Shown one piece after another: positions 44,905-55,147 of a DNA stretch of 64,000 nt. A model generated the notes under the pieces. The model had not been told where the DNA came from. It searched no databases and saw only the letters and a list, made by a program, of their open reading frames with translations. The position numbers were made by a program, and so were the translations under genes. This DNA comes from Burkholderiales bacterium (lineage in GTDB: Bacteria > Pseudomonadota > Gammaproteobacteria > Burkholderiales > SG8-41): NCBI GenBank assembly GCA_019744975.1, contig JAIETP010000016.1, positions 36,973 through 100,972 of the forward strand. The letters are read 5' to 3'. Each line of letters begins with the position of its first letter. Positions within the stretch are counted from its first letter, which is position 1.

Positions 44905-46911
44905 ATGAGTTCCCGACCCGAGTTGGCGAACGCGCTGCGCGCGTTGGCAATGGACGCAGTGCAGCAGGCCAACTCCGGCCACCCCGGCATGCCGATGGGC
45001 ATGGCGGAAATCGCAGAGGCCCTGTGGCGGCGCCACCTGCGCCACAACCCGGGCAATCCGCAGTGGGCCAACCGCGACCGTTTTGTATTGTCGAACGGCC
45101 ATGGCTCGATGCTGCTCTACGGTTTGCTGCACCTGACCGGTTACGACCTGCCGATCGAGGAACTGAAACGTTTCCGCCAGCTGCATTCCAAAACCGCCGG
45201 CCATCCCGAACACGGCATGGCGCCCGGCATCGAGACCACCACCGGGCCGCTCGGACAGGGCATTGCCAACGCCGTTGGCATGGCGCTCAGCGAACGCGTC
45301 CTGGCCGAAACGTTCAACCGCGATGGCCATATCGTTGTTGATCATCGGACTTATGTCTTTCTCGGCGATGGTTGCCTGATGGAAGGTGTGTCGCATGAAG
45401 CCTGCGCGCTGGCCGGCACACTGAAATTGAACAAACTGATTGCTTTGTACGACGACAACGGCATCTCCATCGATTCCGAAAAAGGTCAAATAAAACAATG
45501 GTTTACAGATAACACCCCGCAGCGTTTCGCGGCTTATGGCTGGAACGTGATCTACGGCGTGGATGGCCATGACACGGATGCCGTTGATGCCGCGATCCGC
45601 CAGGCCCAGGCTGAAACCGGGAGGCCGACGCTGATCTGCTGCAAGACCCTGATCGGCAAGGGCGCGCCGAAAAAACAGAACACCGGTGGCGCGCACGGCG
45701 CACCACTGGGCGCTGAAGAAATCGCCGCCACCCGCGCCGCCATCAACTGGCCGCATGCGCCGTTTGAAATTCCGGAATCTGTGCGCGCCGAGTGGAATGC
45801 GCGTGAGCGCGGTGCCGCGCAGGAAGCTGCGTGGAAGCAGAAATTCTCAGCCTACGCTGCCGCACATCCTGATCTGGCTGCGGAATTCAAACGCCGTATG
45901 AGTGGTGAATTGCCCGCCGGCTGGACGGCGCATCGCGATGCCTTCATGGCGCAGACCGTACAAAAAGCCGAAACCATCGCCACACGCAAGGCTTCGCAGA
46001 ATGCAATCGAGGGTTTTGCGCCGGCGTTGCCCGAACTGATCGGCGGCTCAGCCGACCTCGCCGGCTCCAATCTGACTTTGTGGTCCGGCTCCAAAGGCGT
46101 CAGTGCGACGGCGGGCGGCAATTACATTTATTTCGGCGTGCGCGAATTCGGCATGGCCGCGATCTGCAACGGCATCGCGCTGCACGGTGGCTTGATTCCC
46201 TATCACGCGACTTTCCTCGTGTTCTCCGACTATGCGCGTAATGCGCTGCGCATGGCGGCACTGATGAAACAGCGTGTGGTCTGCGTGTTTACCCATGATT
46301 CAATCGGCCTCGGCGAAGACGGCCCCACCCATCAGCCGGTCGAACATGCGGCGTCGTTGCGCCTGATTCCGAACATGGATGTGTGGCGCCCTTGCGATAC
46401 CGTTGAAACCACGGCAGCCTGGGCCGCGGCCATCGAACGCCGCGACGGCCCGACCAGCCTGCTGCTGTCGCGGCAGAATCTGACCTTCCAGCAACGCAGC
46501 ACAGAACAGATTGCGACCATCAACCGCGGCGCTTATGTCTTGTCCGAAGCAGTGGGGGGCGCAGCGCGCGCCGTGATCATCGCCACCGGATCCGAGGTCG
46601 CGATCGCCCTGGCGGCACAGCAGGCGCTGGCCACGGCGGGTGTTGCGGTGCGCGTGGTTTCCATGCCCTGCACTTCGGTTTTTGATCGTCAGGACGCCGC
46701 CTATCGAGCGAGTGTGTTGCCGCGCAATCTGCCGCGCGTCGCGGTCGAAGCCGGGGTCACGGATTACTGGCGCAAATATGTCGGACTCGAAGGTGCGGTG
46801 ATCGGTATCGACCGTTTCGGCGAATCAGCGCCGATCAATGATCTGTATAAATTTTTCGGCATCACCGCGGAAAATGTTGCAGCGGCAGTTCGCGGTGTGC
46901 TGCAGGCATAA
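44905..46911 (+). CDS. tkt: Transketolase
   Basis: Thiamine-diphosphate enzyme transferring two-carbon ketol units in the pentose phosphate (or Calvin) pathway. 668 residues. N-terminal [23 protein letters not shown]/metal motif [18 protein letters not shown], active-site [26 protein letters not shown] hexamer (44851-44856) lies 48 bases upstream of the start, a possible -10. It heads the tkt-gap-pgk-pyk-fba block. Confidence 0.97.
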   Translation: MSSRPELANALRALAMDAVQQANSGHPGMPMGMAEIAEALWRRHLRHNPGNPQWANRDRFVLSNGHGSMLLYGLLHLTGYDLPIEELKRFRQLHSKTAGHPEHGMAPGIETTTGPLGQGIANAVGMALSERVLAETFNRDGHIVVDHRTYVFLGDGCLMEGVSHEACALAGTLKLNKLIALYDDNGISIDSEKGQIKQWFTDNTPQRFAAYGWNVIYGVDGHDTDAVDAAIRQAQAETGRPTLICCKTLIGKGAPKKQNTGGAHGAPLGAEEIAATRAAINWPHAPFEIPESVRAEWNARERGAAQEAAWKQKFSAYAAAHPDLAAEFKRRMSGELPAGWTAHRDAFMAQTVQKAETIATRKASQNAIEGFAPALPELIGGSADLAGSNLTLWSGSKGVSATAGGNYIYFGVREFGMAAICNGIALHGGLIPYHATFLVFSDYARNALRMAALMKQRVVCVFTHDSIGLGEDGPTHQPVEHAASLRLIPNMDVWRPCDTVETTAAWAAAIERRDGPTSLLLSRQNLTFQQRSTEQIATINRGAYVLSEAVGGAARAVIIATGSEVAIALAAQQALATAGVAVRVVSMPCTSVFDRQDAAYRASVLPRNLPRVAVEAGVTDYWRKYVGLEGAVIGIDRFGESAPINDLYKFFGITAENVAAAVRGVLQA

Positions 46912-46947
46912 CGCATTTTCAACCGTATTTTTAACAGAATTTTTTAA

Positions 46948-47967
<1,020 letters not shown>

Positions 47968-47981
47968 ACTGCAAAAGCTTT

Positions 47982-48071
47982 GCCACGGAGGACACAGAGA
48001 ACACAGAGAACGGCAAAAACAAACTGGCTTCTGCCCAGGTTTTTCTCTGTGAACTCTGTGTCCTCTGTGGC
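47982..48071. repeat. Long imperfect inverted repeat between gap and pgk
   Basis: Two 29-base arms (47982-48010 and 48043-48071) match at 26 of 29 positions when inverted and are separated by 32 bases. Arms contain GAGGACACAGAG and CTCTGTGTCCTC. This sequence style (CACAGAGGACACAGAG) recurs as an intergenic repeat in many proteobacteria; here it may form a transcript hairpin affecting gap/pgk expression. Confidence 0.85.
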
Positions 48072-48086
48072 TAAAAGGGTTTGATC

Positions 48087-49268
48087 TTGAAGTTTCTCCG
48101 TCTTACCAACCTTCCCCTCGCCGGCAAACGCGTATTCATCCGCGCCGACCTGAACGTGCCGCAGGATGCCGCCGGCAATATCACTGAAGACACGCGCATC
48201 CGCGCCACCATCCCCGGCATCAAACACGCCCTCGCGGCAGGCGCCGCGGTGATGGTGACCTCCCACCTCGGCCGGCCCACCGAAGGTACGCTCAAACCCG
48301 AAGATTCGCTGGCGCCGATCGCGAAACGACTGACTGAAGTGCTCGGTCAGCCGGTGCGCCTGGTGCAGCACTGGGTGGAGAACGGGGTAGACGTCAAACC
48401 CGGCGAAGTCGTGCTGCTGGAAAACTGCCGCGTCAACAAGGGCGAGAAAAAAAACGACGAAGCGCTGGCGCGCAAGATGGCGGCACTGTGCGACATCTAT
48501 GTCAATGACGCCTTCGGCACTGCGCATCGCGCCGAAGCCACGACCCATGGGATTGCCAAATTTGCGCCGATCGCCTGTGCCGGACCGCTGATGGCGGCCG
48601 AACTCGATGCACTGGGCAAGGCGCTGAGCCATCCGGCACGGCCCTTGCTGGCGATCGTGGCCGGCTCCAAGGTGTCGACCAAGCTGACGATCCTGAAATC
48701 CCTCGCCTCCAAGGTGGACCAACTGATCGTCGGCGGCGGCATCGCCAACACCTTCATGCTGGCATCCGGCATGCGCATCGGCAAATCGCTCGCCGAACCC
48801 GATCTGGTCGGTGAAGCGCAGGCCATCATCGACGTCATGAAGGCACGCGGCGCCACGGTTCCACTGCCGGTGGATGTGGTGGTGGCCGATGAATTGTCGG
48901 CACTGGCGCGCGCCAATCCGATCGCGGCCGATGCCGTGCGACCTGACGATCTGATCCTCGACGTTGGCGCCAAAACCGCAAAAACCTTCGCCGGGCTGAT
49001 CGCCAAAGCCGGCACCATCGTCTGGAACGGGCCGGTCGGCGTATTCGAATACGACCAGTTCGCCGGCGGCACCAAAACCATTGCCGAGGCGATTGCCTCC
49101 TCACCCGCATTTTCGATTGCCGGCGGCGGCGATACGCTGGCGGCGGTGGCGAAATACAAAATTGCCGATCGGGTGTCTTATATTTCCACCGGCGGCGGCG
49201 CCTTCCTTGAGTTTCTCGAAGGTAAAACGCTGCCGGCGGTTGAAGTGCTCGAACAACGCGCAAAATGA
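48087..49268 (+). CDS. pgk: Phosphoglycerate kinase
   Basis: Transfers phosphate between 1,3-bisphosphoglycerate and ADP. 393 residues from TTG 48087 ([20 protein letters not shown]), chosen because AAAAGGG ends 7 bases upstream; an in-frame TTG at 48081 is too close to that site. Motifs [36 protein letters not shown], and the nucleotide-binding GGGDTLAAV near the C-terminus. Confidence 0.97.
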   Translation: MKFLRLTNLPLAGKRVFIRADLNVPQDAAGNITEDTRIRATIPGIKHALAAGAAVMVTSHLGRPTEGTLKPEDSLAPIAKRLTEVLGQPVRLVQHWVENGVDVKPGEVVLLENCRVNKGEKKNDEALARKMAALCDIYVNDAFGTAHRAEATTHGIAKFAPIACAGPLMAAELDALGKALSHPARPLLAIVAGSKVSTKLTILKSLASKVDQLIVGGGIANTFMLASGMRIGKSLAEPDLVGEAQAIIDVMKARGATVPLPVDVVVADELSALARANPIAADAVRPDDLILDVGAKTAKTFAGLIAKAGTIVWNGPVGVFEYDQFAGGTKTIAEAIASSPAFSIAGGGDTLAAVAKYKIADRVSYISTGGGAFLEFLEGKTLPAVEVLEQRAK

Positions 49269-49329
49269 GCAGGGCGGCACGCGCATCCAGCGCGCGCCGG
49301 ACGCAGCATTAGCGGAATGGGTGGCGCAG

Positions 49330-50757
49330 ATGATACGCAGAACAAAAGTGGTGGCCACGCTGGGCCCAGCGTCCAGCGATGCCAAAACGCTGGCACGCAT
49401 GATCGATGCCGGCCTCGATGTGGTGCGCATCAATTTTTCCCACGGCACACCCGACGAACACCGCGCGCGCGTTGAACTGGTGCGCAAACTGGCGCGCAAG
49501 GCCGGTCGCGCCGTCGGTGTGCTGGTCGATCTGCAGGGCCCGAAAATCCGCATCGGCAAATTCAAGGACGGCAAAATCACGCTGGTGGCGGGCGCGAAAT
49601 TAATTCTCGACGCCGAGTGCAAACTCGGCGATCAGGATGTCGTCGGTCTGGATTACAAAAACCTGCCCAAGGATGTGCGTCCCGGAGACACCTTGCTGCT
49701 CGACGATGGACGTCTCGTGCTCGGTGTCATCAATGTGCGCGGCCCGCGCATCACCACGGTGGTGGAACAAGGCGGCTTGCTGTCGAACAACAAGGGCATC
49801 AACCGCAAGGGCGGCGGGCTGACCGCGCCGGCACTGACCGAAAAAGACAAACAGGACATCAAACTCGCCGCGGAACTGAAGGCCGATTTCCTCGGTGTAT
49901 CCTTCCCGCGTTCGGGCGAGGATGTGCGCTGGGCGCGCGATCTGCTGACCAAGGCCGGTGGTCACGGCCTGATCGTGTCCAAGATCGAACGCGCCGAGGC
50001 GATTCCGGCGCTGGAAGAAATTCTCGACGCCTCGGACGCCATCATGGTGGCGCGCGGCGACCTCGCGGTCGAAGTGGGTGACGCCGTGGTGCCGGCGCTG
50101 CAAAAACGCATGATCCGCATGGCGCGCGAAAAACAGAAATTGACCATCACCGCGACGCAGATGATGGAATCGATGATTTCCAGCCCGATTCCCACCCGCG
50201 CCGAAGTCTCGGATGTGGCCAACGCCGTGCTCGACGGCACCGACGCCGTGATGCTGTCGGCGGAAACCGCCGCCGGGCAGTATCCCGCCGAAACCATCGC
50301 CGCGATGGTGCGCGTCTGCATTGAGGCGGAAAAGGAGGAGATCGTTTATCCGGAACGCCTGGGCGGATTGAAGGAATCCGATGTCGAGCAGGCGATCGCC
50401 CGCGCCACCGCATTCACCGCCAAGGGCCTGGCGATCAAGGCCATCGCCGCGCTGACCCAGAGCGGCCGCACCGCGCTGATGATGTCGCGGATGTTTACCG
50501 CGGTGCCGATTTACGCCATGAGTTCGGTGATTGACACCCGTCGTCGCGTGACCTTGTTCCGCGGTGTGCATCCGGTGCGTTTCAAGGGCGCGCGCAATCC
50601 GGAGAAGGCGCTGCTGATGGCCGAGGACGAACTGCTGAAACGCGGCGTGGTGCAGCACGGCGACCTGATCGTGCTGACCATCGGCGAACCTTTCGGCCGT
50701 GCCGGCGGCACCAACACCATGAAAATCGTCAAGGTCGGCGAACACCGGAAAAACTGA
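49330..50757 (+). CDS. pyk: Pyruvate kinase
   Basis: Produces pyruvate and ATP from phosphoenolpyruvate. 475 residues from ATG 49330, where family similarity begins (MIRRTKVVATLGPASSDAKT); the frame is open back to 49081 inside pgk and that part is not conserved. Motifs: DVVRINFSHGT, DLQGPKIRIGKF, SKIERAEAI, and the active-site signature IMVARGDLAVEVG. C-terminal allosteric domain present. Confidence 0.96.
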   Translation: MIRRTKVVATLGPASSDAKTLARMIDAGLDVVRINFSHGTPDEHRARVELVRKLARKAGRAVGVLVDLQGPKIRIGKFKDGKITLVAGAKLILDAECKLGDQDVVGLDYKNLPKDVRPGDTLLLDDGRLVLGVINVRGPRITTVVEQGGLLSNNKGINRKGGGLTAPALTEKDKQDIKLAAELKADFLGVSFPRSGEDVRWARDLLTKAGGHGLIVSKIERAEAIPALEEILDASDAIMVARGDLAVEVGDAVVPALQKRMIRMAREKQKLTITATQMMESMISSPIPTRAEVSDVANAVLDGTDAVMLSAETAAGQYPAETIAAMVRVCIEAEKEEIVYPERLGGLKESDVEQAIARATAFTAKGLAIKAIAALTQSGRTALMMSRMFTAVPIYAMSSVIDTRRRVTLFRGVHPVRFKGARNPEKALLMAEDELLKRGVVQHGDLIVLTIGEPFGRAGGTNTMKIVKVGEHRKN

Positions 50758-50847
50758 CCTTCCGGTGTCGATTCTCTCGTCTGAATGCCGCGTGTAAAAT
50801 ATCGCCCCATTCACCCCTTTTTCCAGACTTTTTCAGCAGGAGTTCCC

Positions 50848-51882
50848 ATGTCAGCAAATGATCTCGCCGCCATCGCCCAGGCGATGGTTGCCCCGGGCAA
50901 AGGCATCCTTGCCGCCGACGAAAGCACCGGCACCATCGGTAAACGTTTTGACGGCATCAACGTCGAAAACACGGAGGAAAACCGCCGCGCCTACCGCGAC
51001 ATGCTGTTCCTGACCCGCAGTATTGGCGAGCACATCAGCGGCGTGATTCTTTACGATGAAACGCTGCGCCAGAAATCGGCCGACGGCACTTCCTTCGTAA
51101 AACTGCTGGGGAAGAACGGTGTGTTGCCCGGCATCAAGGTTGATACCGGCGCCAAGCCCCTGCCGCTGTGCCCCGGCGAAACCGTCACTGAAGGTCTGGA
51201 TAATCTGCCCAAGCGCTGCGCCGAATATGTGCAGCTGGGTGCCAAGTTCGCCAAATGGCGCGCCGTGATCGACATCGGCCGCGACATGCCGAGCTCCACC
51301 TCTATCGCCGCCAATGCCCATGCGCTGGCGCGTTATGCCGCGATCTGCCAGGAAGCCGGCCTGGTGCCCATCGTCGAACCCGAAGTGCTGATGGACGGCG
51401 ACCACACGATTGAGCGTTGCGAAGAAGTCACGGAATGGACGCTGAACGCGGTATACGAAGCGCTGTATCTGAACCGGGTCGTGCTCGAACACACTGTACT
51501 CAAACCGTCGATGGTGATCTCCGGCAAAAAATGCGCAAAGCAGGCGCCGGTCGATGAAGTCGCTGCGCGCACCGTGCGGGTACTGAAACGCAGCGTGCCG
51601 GCGGCCGTGGCCGGCATCGTGTTCCTGTCCGGTGGTCAGAGCGATGAAATCGCGACCGCACACCTCAATTCGATGAATGTGCAGTTCAAGGGCAATCTGC
51701 CCTGGCCGCTGTCGTTTTCCTACGGCCGCGCGCTGCAGCAACCGGCGCTCAAAGCCTGGAAAGGTGCGGCGGGCAACGTCGCTGCCGCCCAGGCCGCGCT
51801 GGCGCATCGCGCCAAAATGAACGGGCTGGCCAGCCTCGGCAAGTATTCAGCAGAGCTGGAACGCCAGGCCAAAGCCGCATAA
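50848..51882 (+). CDS. Fructose-bisphosphate aldolase, class I
   Basis: Cleaves or forms fructose-1,6-bisphosphate by a Schiff-base mechanism. 344 residues from ATG 50848, preceded by AGGAG at 50838-50842. The class I eukaryote-like signatures are clear: GKGILAADESTGTIGKRFDG, the active-site segment VLEHTVLKPSMVISGKK, and LSGGQSDEIATAHLN. There are no class II zinc-site motifs. Most betaproteobacterial tkt-gap-pgk-pyk clusters end in a class II aldolase, so the class I enzyme here is notable. Confidence 0.93.
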   Translation: MSANDLAAIAQAMVAPGKGILAADESTGTIGKRFDGINVENTEENRRAYRDMLFLTRSIGEHISGVILYDETLRQKSADGTSFVKLLGKNGVLPGIKVDTGAKPLPLCPGETVTEGLDNLPKRCAEYVQLGAKFAKWRAVIDIGRDMPSSTSIAANAHALARYAAICQEAGLVPIVEPEVLMDGDHTIERCEEVTEWTLNAVYEALYLNRVVLEHTVLKPSMVISGKKCAKQAPVDEVAARTVRVLKRSVPAAVAGIVFLSGGQSDEIATAHLNSMNVQFKGNLPWPLSFSYGRALQQPALKAWKGAAGNVAAAQAALAHRAKMNGLASLGKYSAELERQAKAA

Positions 51883-51906
51883 AAATATCAATAAAATCAA
51901 TAACTT
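51881..51906 (-). repeat. Dispersed AT-rich motif, copy 5
   Basis: On the minus strand it reads AAGTTATTGATTTTATTGAT followed by ATTTTT, nearly the same as copy 1. It begins inside the fba stop codon and runs into the Zur-like palindrome. Confidence 0.5.
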
Positions 51907-51919
51907 ATAATATAAGTTA
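51901..51919. promoter_or_regulatory. Zur-like palindromic operator upstream of the CobW GTPase
   Basis: TAACTTATAATATAAGTTA is a perfect palindrome with 8-base arms and a 3-base centre. The core TTATAATATAA equals the centre of the gammaproteobacterial Zur box. It contains a TATAAT -10-like hexamer (51906-51911) and lies 15 bases before the start codon, suitable for repression. Confidence 0.55.
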
Positions 51920-51934
51920 GCGCCTACTCTGGCC

Positions 51935-53017
51935 ATGCGGCTGCCCGTTTCCATCATCACCGGATTTCTGGGCAGCGGTAAAACCACGCTGTTGAACCGG
52001 CTGTTGCAGGACCCGGCGATGGCCGGTGCCGCGGTAATCATCAACGAGTTTGGCGAGATCGGGCTCGATCACCTGCTGATCGCCACCCCCAACGAAAATA
52101 CGGTGCTGTTAGCCAGCGGCTGCATTTGCTGCACGGTGCGCGGTGACTTGGTCAACACGCTGCGCGACCTCGACAAACAACGACGCACAGGGGATCTGCC
52201 GCCCTTCGACCGCGTGCTGATCGAAACCACCGGGCTGGCCGATCCGGTGCCGATCGTGCAGACCGTGGTCGTCGATGAGAAACTCGCGCCACAGTACGTT
52301 CTGGACAGCGTGATCACCCTGGTCGATGCCGTCAACGGCGCAGCCCAGCTTGACCAGCAGCCCGAATCGCGCAAACAGGCGGCCGTGGCTGACCGCCTGC
52401 TGATCACCAAGACCGATATCGCCGATCCTGCCGCCGTGGTCCTGCTGCGGGAACGGCTGGCCACGCTGAATCCGGCGGCCGAAGTGACCGTTGCCAGCTA
52501 CGGCGCAGTGGCGCCCGCGTTGCTGTTTGGCGCCTCGATTGCGCCGGAGTCGCGCCAGACCGATGTGGCGCGCTGGCTGCGCGAGGACGAGTACCGTAGG
52601 GTCGAAAGCCGGCAGCACGGATTGATGCAGAGTGTCCACGATGCCGGCATCCGCTCCTACAGCCTGATGCTGGATGCGCCGGTGACCCGTGCCGGACTGA
52701 CAGCCTGGCTGACGGCGCTGGCTTCATTGCGCGGCGCCGAACTGCTGCGGGTGAAAGGCCTGCTCAATGTCGAGGGAGAGCCGGTTGCCGTGCATGCCGT
52801 GCAAACCCTGATCCACGAGCCGGTGACTCTCGAATGCTGGCCCGATGCCGAGCGCCGCTCACGACTGGTGTTCATCACCCGCAACATGACGCGCGAGGCC
52901 GTTGAAAGCACGCTGGATGTGCTCGGCTGGCAATCGGAAGTCCCGAGTACCGGAGTTCCGAAACCCGATCCGCAGGCCTATGCGCGTTTTCTCGCAACGA
53001 TGACCAAAATGCACTGA
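51935..53017 (+). CDS. CobW/COG0523-family metal-chaperone GTPase
   Basis: 360 residues. G1 GFLGSGKTTLLNRLL, the metal-binding CxCC motif in SGCICCTVRGDLV, Walker B-like LIETTGLADPVPI, and G4-like TKTD; the C-terminal CobW_C domain includes LLRVKGLLNVEGEPVAVHAV. COG0523 proteins deliver Zn, Co or Fe/nitrile-hydratase metals. The Zur-like palindrome directly upstream and the absence of cobalamin genes favour a zinc-limitation role (inference). Confidence 0.9.
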   Translation: MRLPVSIITGFLGSGKTTLLNRLLQDPAMAGAAVIINEFGEIGLDHLLIATPNENTVLLASGCICCTVRGDLVNTLRDLDKQRRTGDLPPFDRVLIETTGLADPVPIVQTVVVDEKLAPQYVLDSVITLVDAVNGAAQLDQQPESRKQAAVADRLLITKTDIADPAAVVLLRERLATLNPAAEVTVASYGAVAPALLFGASIAPESRQTDVARWLREDEYRRVESRQHGLMQSVHDAGIRSYSLMLDAPVTRAGLTAWLTALASLRGAELLRVKGLLNVEGEPVAVHAVQTLIHEPVTLECWPDAERRSRLVFITRNMTREAVESTLDVLGWQSEVPSTGVPKPDPQAYARFLATMTKMH

Positions 53018-53141
53018 ACGGATTCATCCCTCATCCCGGACTTTGGCTTGACAAGCCCGGGGTGATTAATTAGCTTCAAGCTTCATTGCAAACGCTTGCA
53101 TTCTGCAAATTTTGCAGAAGCAATACGGAGGAGTTTCCCTG
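53018..53141 (+). promoter_or_regulatory. Control region of the amidohydrolase/aconitase X cluster with two adjacent palindromes
   Basis: Contains TTGACA (53048-53053) and TAGCTT 17 bases downstream as a possible promoter. Next come TTGCAAACGCTTGCA (53086-53100), resembling LacI-family operators with a central CG, and directly adjacent TTCTGCAAATTTTGCAGAA (53101-53119), a palindrome with perfect 9-base arms. GGAGGAG at 53127-53133 is the ribosome-binding site of the next gene. No regulator gene is near. Confidence 0.6.
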
Positions 53142-54491
53142 ATGTTTGAATTCAAACCGGCAGAGGCCAAGGGCCCGGTGCGGGTGCTCAAGGGTGGTCT
53201 GCTGATCGACGGCAACGGCGGCAAACCGGTCAAGGATCCGGTGATCCTGCTCGAAGGCCGGCGCATCAAACAGGTTGGCGTCAAAGGCAAGGTGAAGATT
53301 CCGGTCAAGGCCGAAGTCATCGATTGCGGCACGGCGACGCTGATGCCGGGGTTGATGGATGTCCATCTGCACACGATGATGTTCAACTGCCTGACCTTCC
53401 ACAATTACCGTGTCGCGCAATGGGAAATCACGCCGGAACTGCAGCAGATGTACGGCCTGTTCCATGCCCAGCTCTGTTTCGACATGGGCTTCACCACGCT
53501 GCGCGACCTGGGCCTCAATTCCGGGCGCGGCCTGCTCACCGCGCATCTGTGCGCGATCCGCGATTCGATCGAAGCCGGCGTCATTGAAGGCCCGCGCATG
53601 CTGATCGGCGGTTTCACCACCATCACCGGTTCTCATCTCGACCTGATCCAGCCGCGCGCGGCACAACGTTATGGTTTCCAGACCGCAGACGGCCCCTGGG
53701 AATTAAGGAAACTCGCGCGGACCAACTTATTGGCAGGTTGTGACATCGTCAAGACCTGCGCCACCGGCGGCGGCGGCACCGACAAGGAAGAGCCGGACAT
53801 CCGCAACATGACGCAGGAAGAAATCGACGCCATCGTCGATGAGGCCCACGCCTTCCACAAGACCGCCGCGGTGCACTGCTTCACGCCCAACGGCCAGCGT
53901 ATGGCGCTCGCCGCCGGCGCCGATACCATTGAACACATGGTGTTTCATGATGATGAAACCATCGACATGATCGCCGAAGCCGGCACCTGGATGACGCCGA
54001 CGCTGCTGCATCGTACCGACCACGCCATTGGCACGCGCAAGGATCAGGGCACTTCGCAGTTCGTGCTGAACAAGATGAAGGCGCTGCAGCCGTACTGTTT
54101 CGAGACTTTCCAGAAAATGCACAAGGCCGGGGTCAACATCGCGCTGGGCACCGACATGGGTTTTGATCCCGAGATGGGTACCAATGCCCGCGAGATGGAA
54201 ATCTACGTCACCCTGGGCATGACGCCGATGGAAGCGATCATGAGCGCGACCAAAAACGCTGCGTGCGCGATCAAGCTCGACAAACAATTGGGCACCGTCG
54301 AAGCCGGCAAACTCGCCGACATCATCGCGGTCAAGGGGGATCCGCTGAAAAACATCCGCGTATTCCAGGACAAGAAAAACATCCAGCTGGTGATGAAGGA
54401 AGGCCGCATCTACGCCGACCGCCGTCCCGGCCACGACAAGAATGTGGTCAGTGTGACGCCGCGCGACTGGAAAAAAATCGATTACCTTTAG
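53142..54491 (+). CDS. Metal-dependent amidohydrolase (imidazolonepropionase-like)
   Basis: 449 residues from ATG 53142, with GGAGGAG 8 bases upstream. An amidohydrolase-superfamily TIM barrel: HxH metal motif in LMPGLMDVHLHTMMF, probable carboxylated Lys in CDIVKTCATGGGG, His ligands in AAVHCFTPNGQ and GADTIEHMVFH, and the catalytic Asp in IALGTDMGFD. C-terminal GKLADIIAVKGDPL is typical of prolidase/imidazolonepropionase-like members. The substrate cannot be read from sequence. It heads a same-strand run with a cupin, aconitase X and a Bug binding protein, suggesting hydrolysis of an amide or lactam in a catabolic route. Confidence 0.88.
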   Translation: MFEFKPAEAKGPVRVLKGGLLIDGNGGKPVKDPVILLEGRRIKQVGVKGKVKIPVKAEVIDCGTATLMPGLMDVHLHTMMFNCLTFHNYRVAQWEITPELQQMYGLFHAQLCFDMGFTTLRDLGLNSGRGLLTAHLCAIRDSIEAGVIEGPRMLIGGFTTITGSHLDLIQPRAAQRYGFQTADGPWELRKLARTNLLAGCDIVKTCATGGGGTDKEEPDIRNMTQEEIDAIVDEAHAFHKTAAVHCFTPNGQRMALAAGADTIEHMVFHDDETIDMIAEAGTWMTPTLLHRTDHAIGTRKDQGTSQFVLNKMKALQPYCFETFQKMHKAGVNIALGTDMGFDPEMGTNAREMEIYVTLGMTPMEAIMSATKNAACAIKLDKQLGTVEAGKLADIIAVKGDPLKNIRVFQDKKNIQLVMKEGRIYADRRPGHDKNVVSVTPRDWKKIDYL

Positions 54492-54500
54492 GTTGAATCG

Positions 54501-54585
54501 GAGATTAGGTGATTAGGTAATGGGTGATTAAACCCTGGAACCATCACCGCGCAATCACTTGATCACCTAATTACTTAATCACTGA
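54501..54585. repeat. AT-rich imperfect inverted repeat with internal GATTAGGT repeats
   Basis: Spacer between the amidohydrolase and the cupin. The left arm (54501-54530) has repeats of GATTAGGTGATTAGGTAA type; the right arm (54552-54582) has the inverted counterpart TCACTTGATCACCTAATTA. Likely to fold as a transcript hairpin; the function is unknown. Confidence 0.7.
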
Positions 54586-54603
54586 ATTCTGAGGAGGTTG
54601 AGC

Positions 54604-55113
54604 ATGGCAGCAGCAAAAAAAAGCACCGCCAAAACCAAGACCGTGGGCGCAGTCCGCGCCGGAAACGGCAAGTATCATTTCCGCATGGCCAAGCTGAAGA
54701 AAGTGCCGGCGGGCACGGGTTATTCGACCTCACACGGCGGTGTGGTCGAAGGCTCGCGGATCCTGGTTGGTTACATCCACAAACCGCGTGGCACCGGTTC
54801 GCGCATGCACAAGCACAACAACGAACAATTGAATTATGTGCTGCAGGGCACGCTGGTTGGCTCGGTCAACGGCAAACGAGTTGTCGCCCCGGCCGGCACG
54901 CTGATCTACATTCCGGCGAACGCGCCGCATAACCTGATCTCGTCGACCAAAGACAAAGATGTCATATTCCTCGCGATCAAGGACCTGTCGCAGGGCATCA
55001 TCGGCAAGGCCGTCGATGGCACGATGAGCGGGCCGCATTACGAAAAAGGTTTTGGCCCGGCAGCGAAGGCGGCGAAAAAGAAGGCGACCCGGCGTACCGC
55101 GGCCCGTCGATAA
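54604..55113 (+). CDS. Cupin-domain protein
   Basis: 169 residues from ATG 54604 (GAGGAGG 7 bases upstream; a TTG at 54598 is the alternative). Lys/Ala-rich N- and C-terminal tails flank a single cupin barrel with the metal motif HKHNNEQLNYVLQGTLVG and the second motif PAGTLIYIPANAPHNL. Small cupins of this kind are dioxygenases, isomerases or binding proteins; the activity is not determinable here. It sits between the amidohydrolase and aconitase X genes and is probably co-transcribed. Confidence 0.82.
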   Translation: MAAAKKSTAKTKTVGAVRAGNGKYHFRMAKLKKVPAGTGYSTSHGGVVEGSRILVGYIHKPRGTGSRMHKHNNEQLNYVLQGTLVGSVNGKRVVAPAGTLIYIPANAPHNLISSTKDKDVIFLAIKDLSQGIIGKAVDGTMSGPHYEKGFGPAAKAAKKKATRRTAARR

Positions 55114-55138
55114 AATAACTAATAAAAACAAATAGTTA
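55113..55138 (-). repeat. Dispersed AT-rich motif, copy 6
   Basis: On the minus strand AACTATTTGTTTTTATTAGT followed by TATTTT, about three mismatches from copy 4. It starts at the cupin stop codon and fills the spacer before aconitase X. Confidence 0.5.
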
Positions 55139-55147
55139 AGACCAAAG

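Noticed and set aside
49600..50814. Minus-strand ORF of 404 codons opposite pyk
   Set aside because: Arg/His/Gly-rich antisense translation with no domain; pyk is clear on the plus strand.
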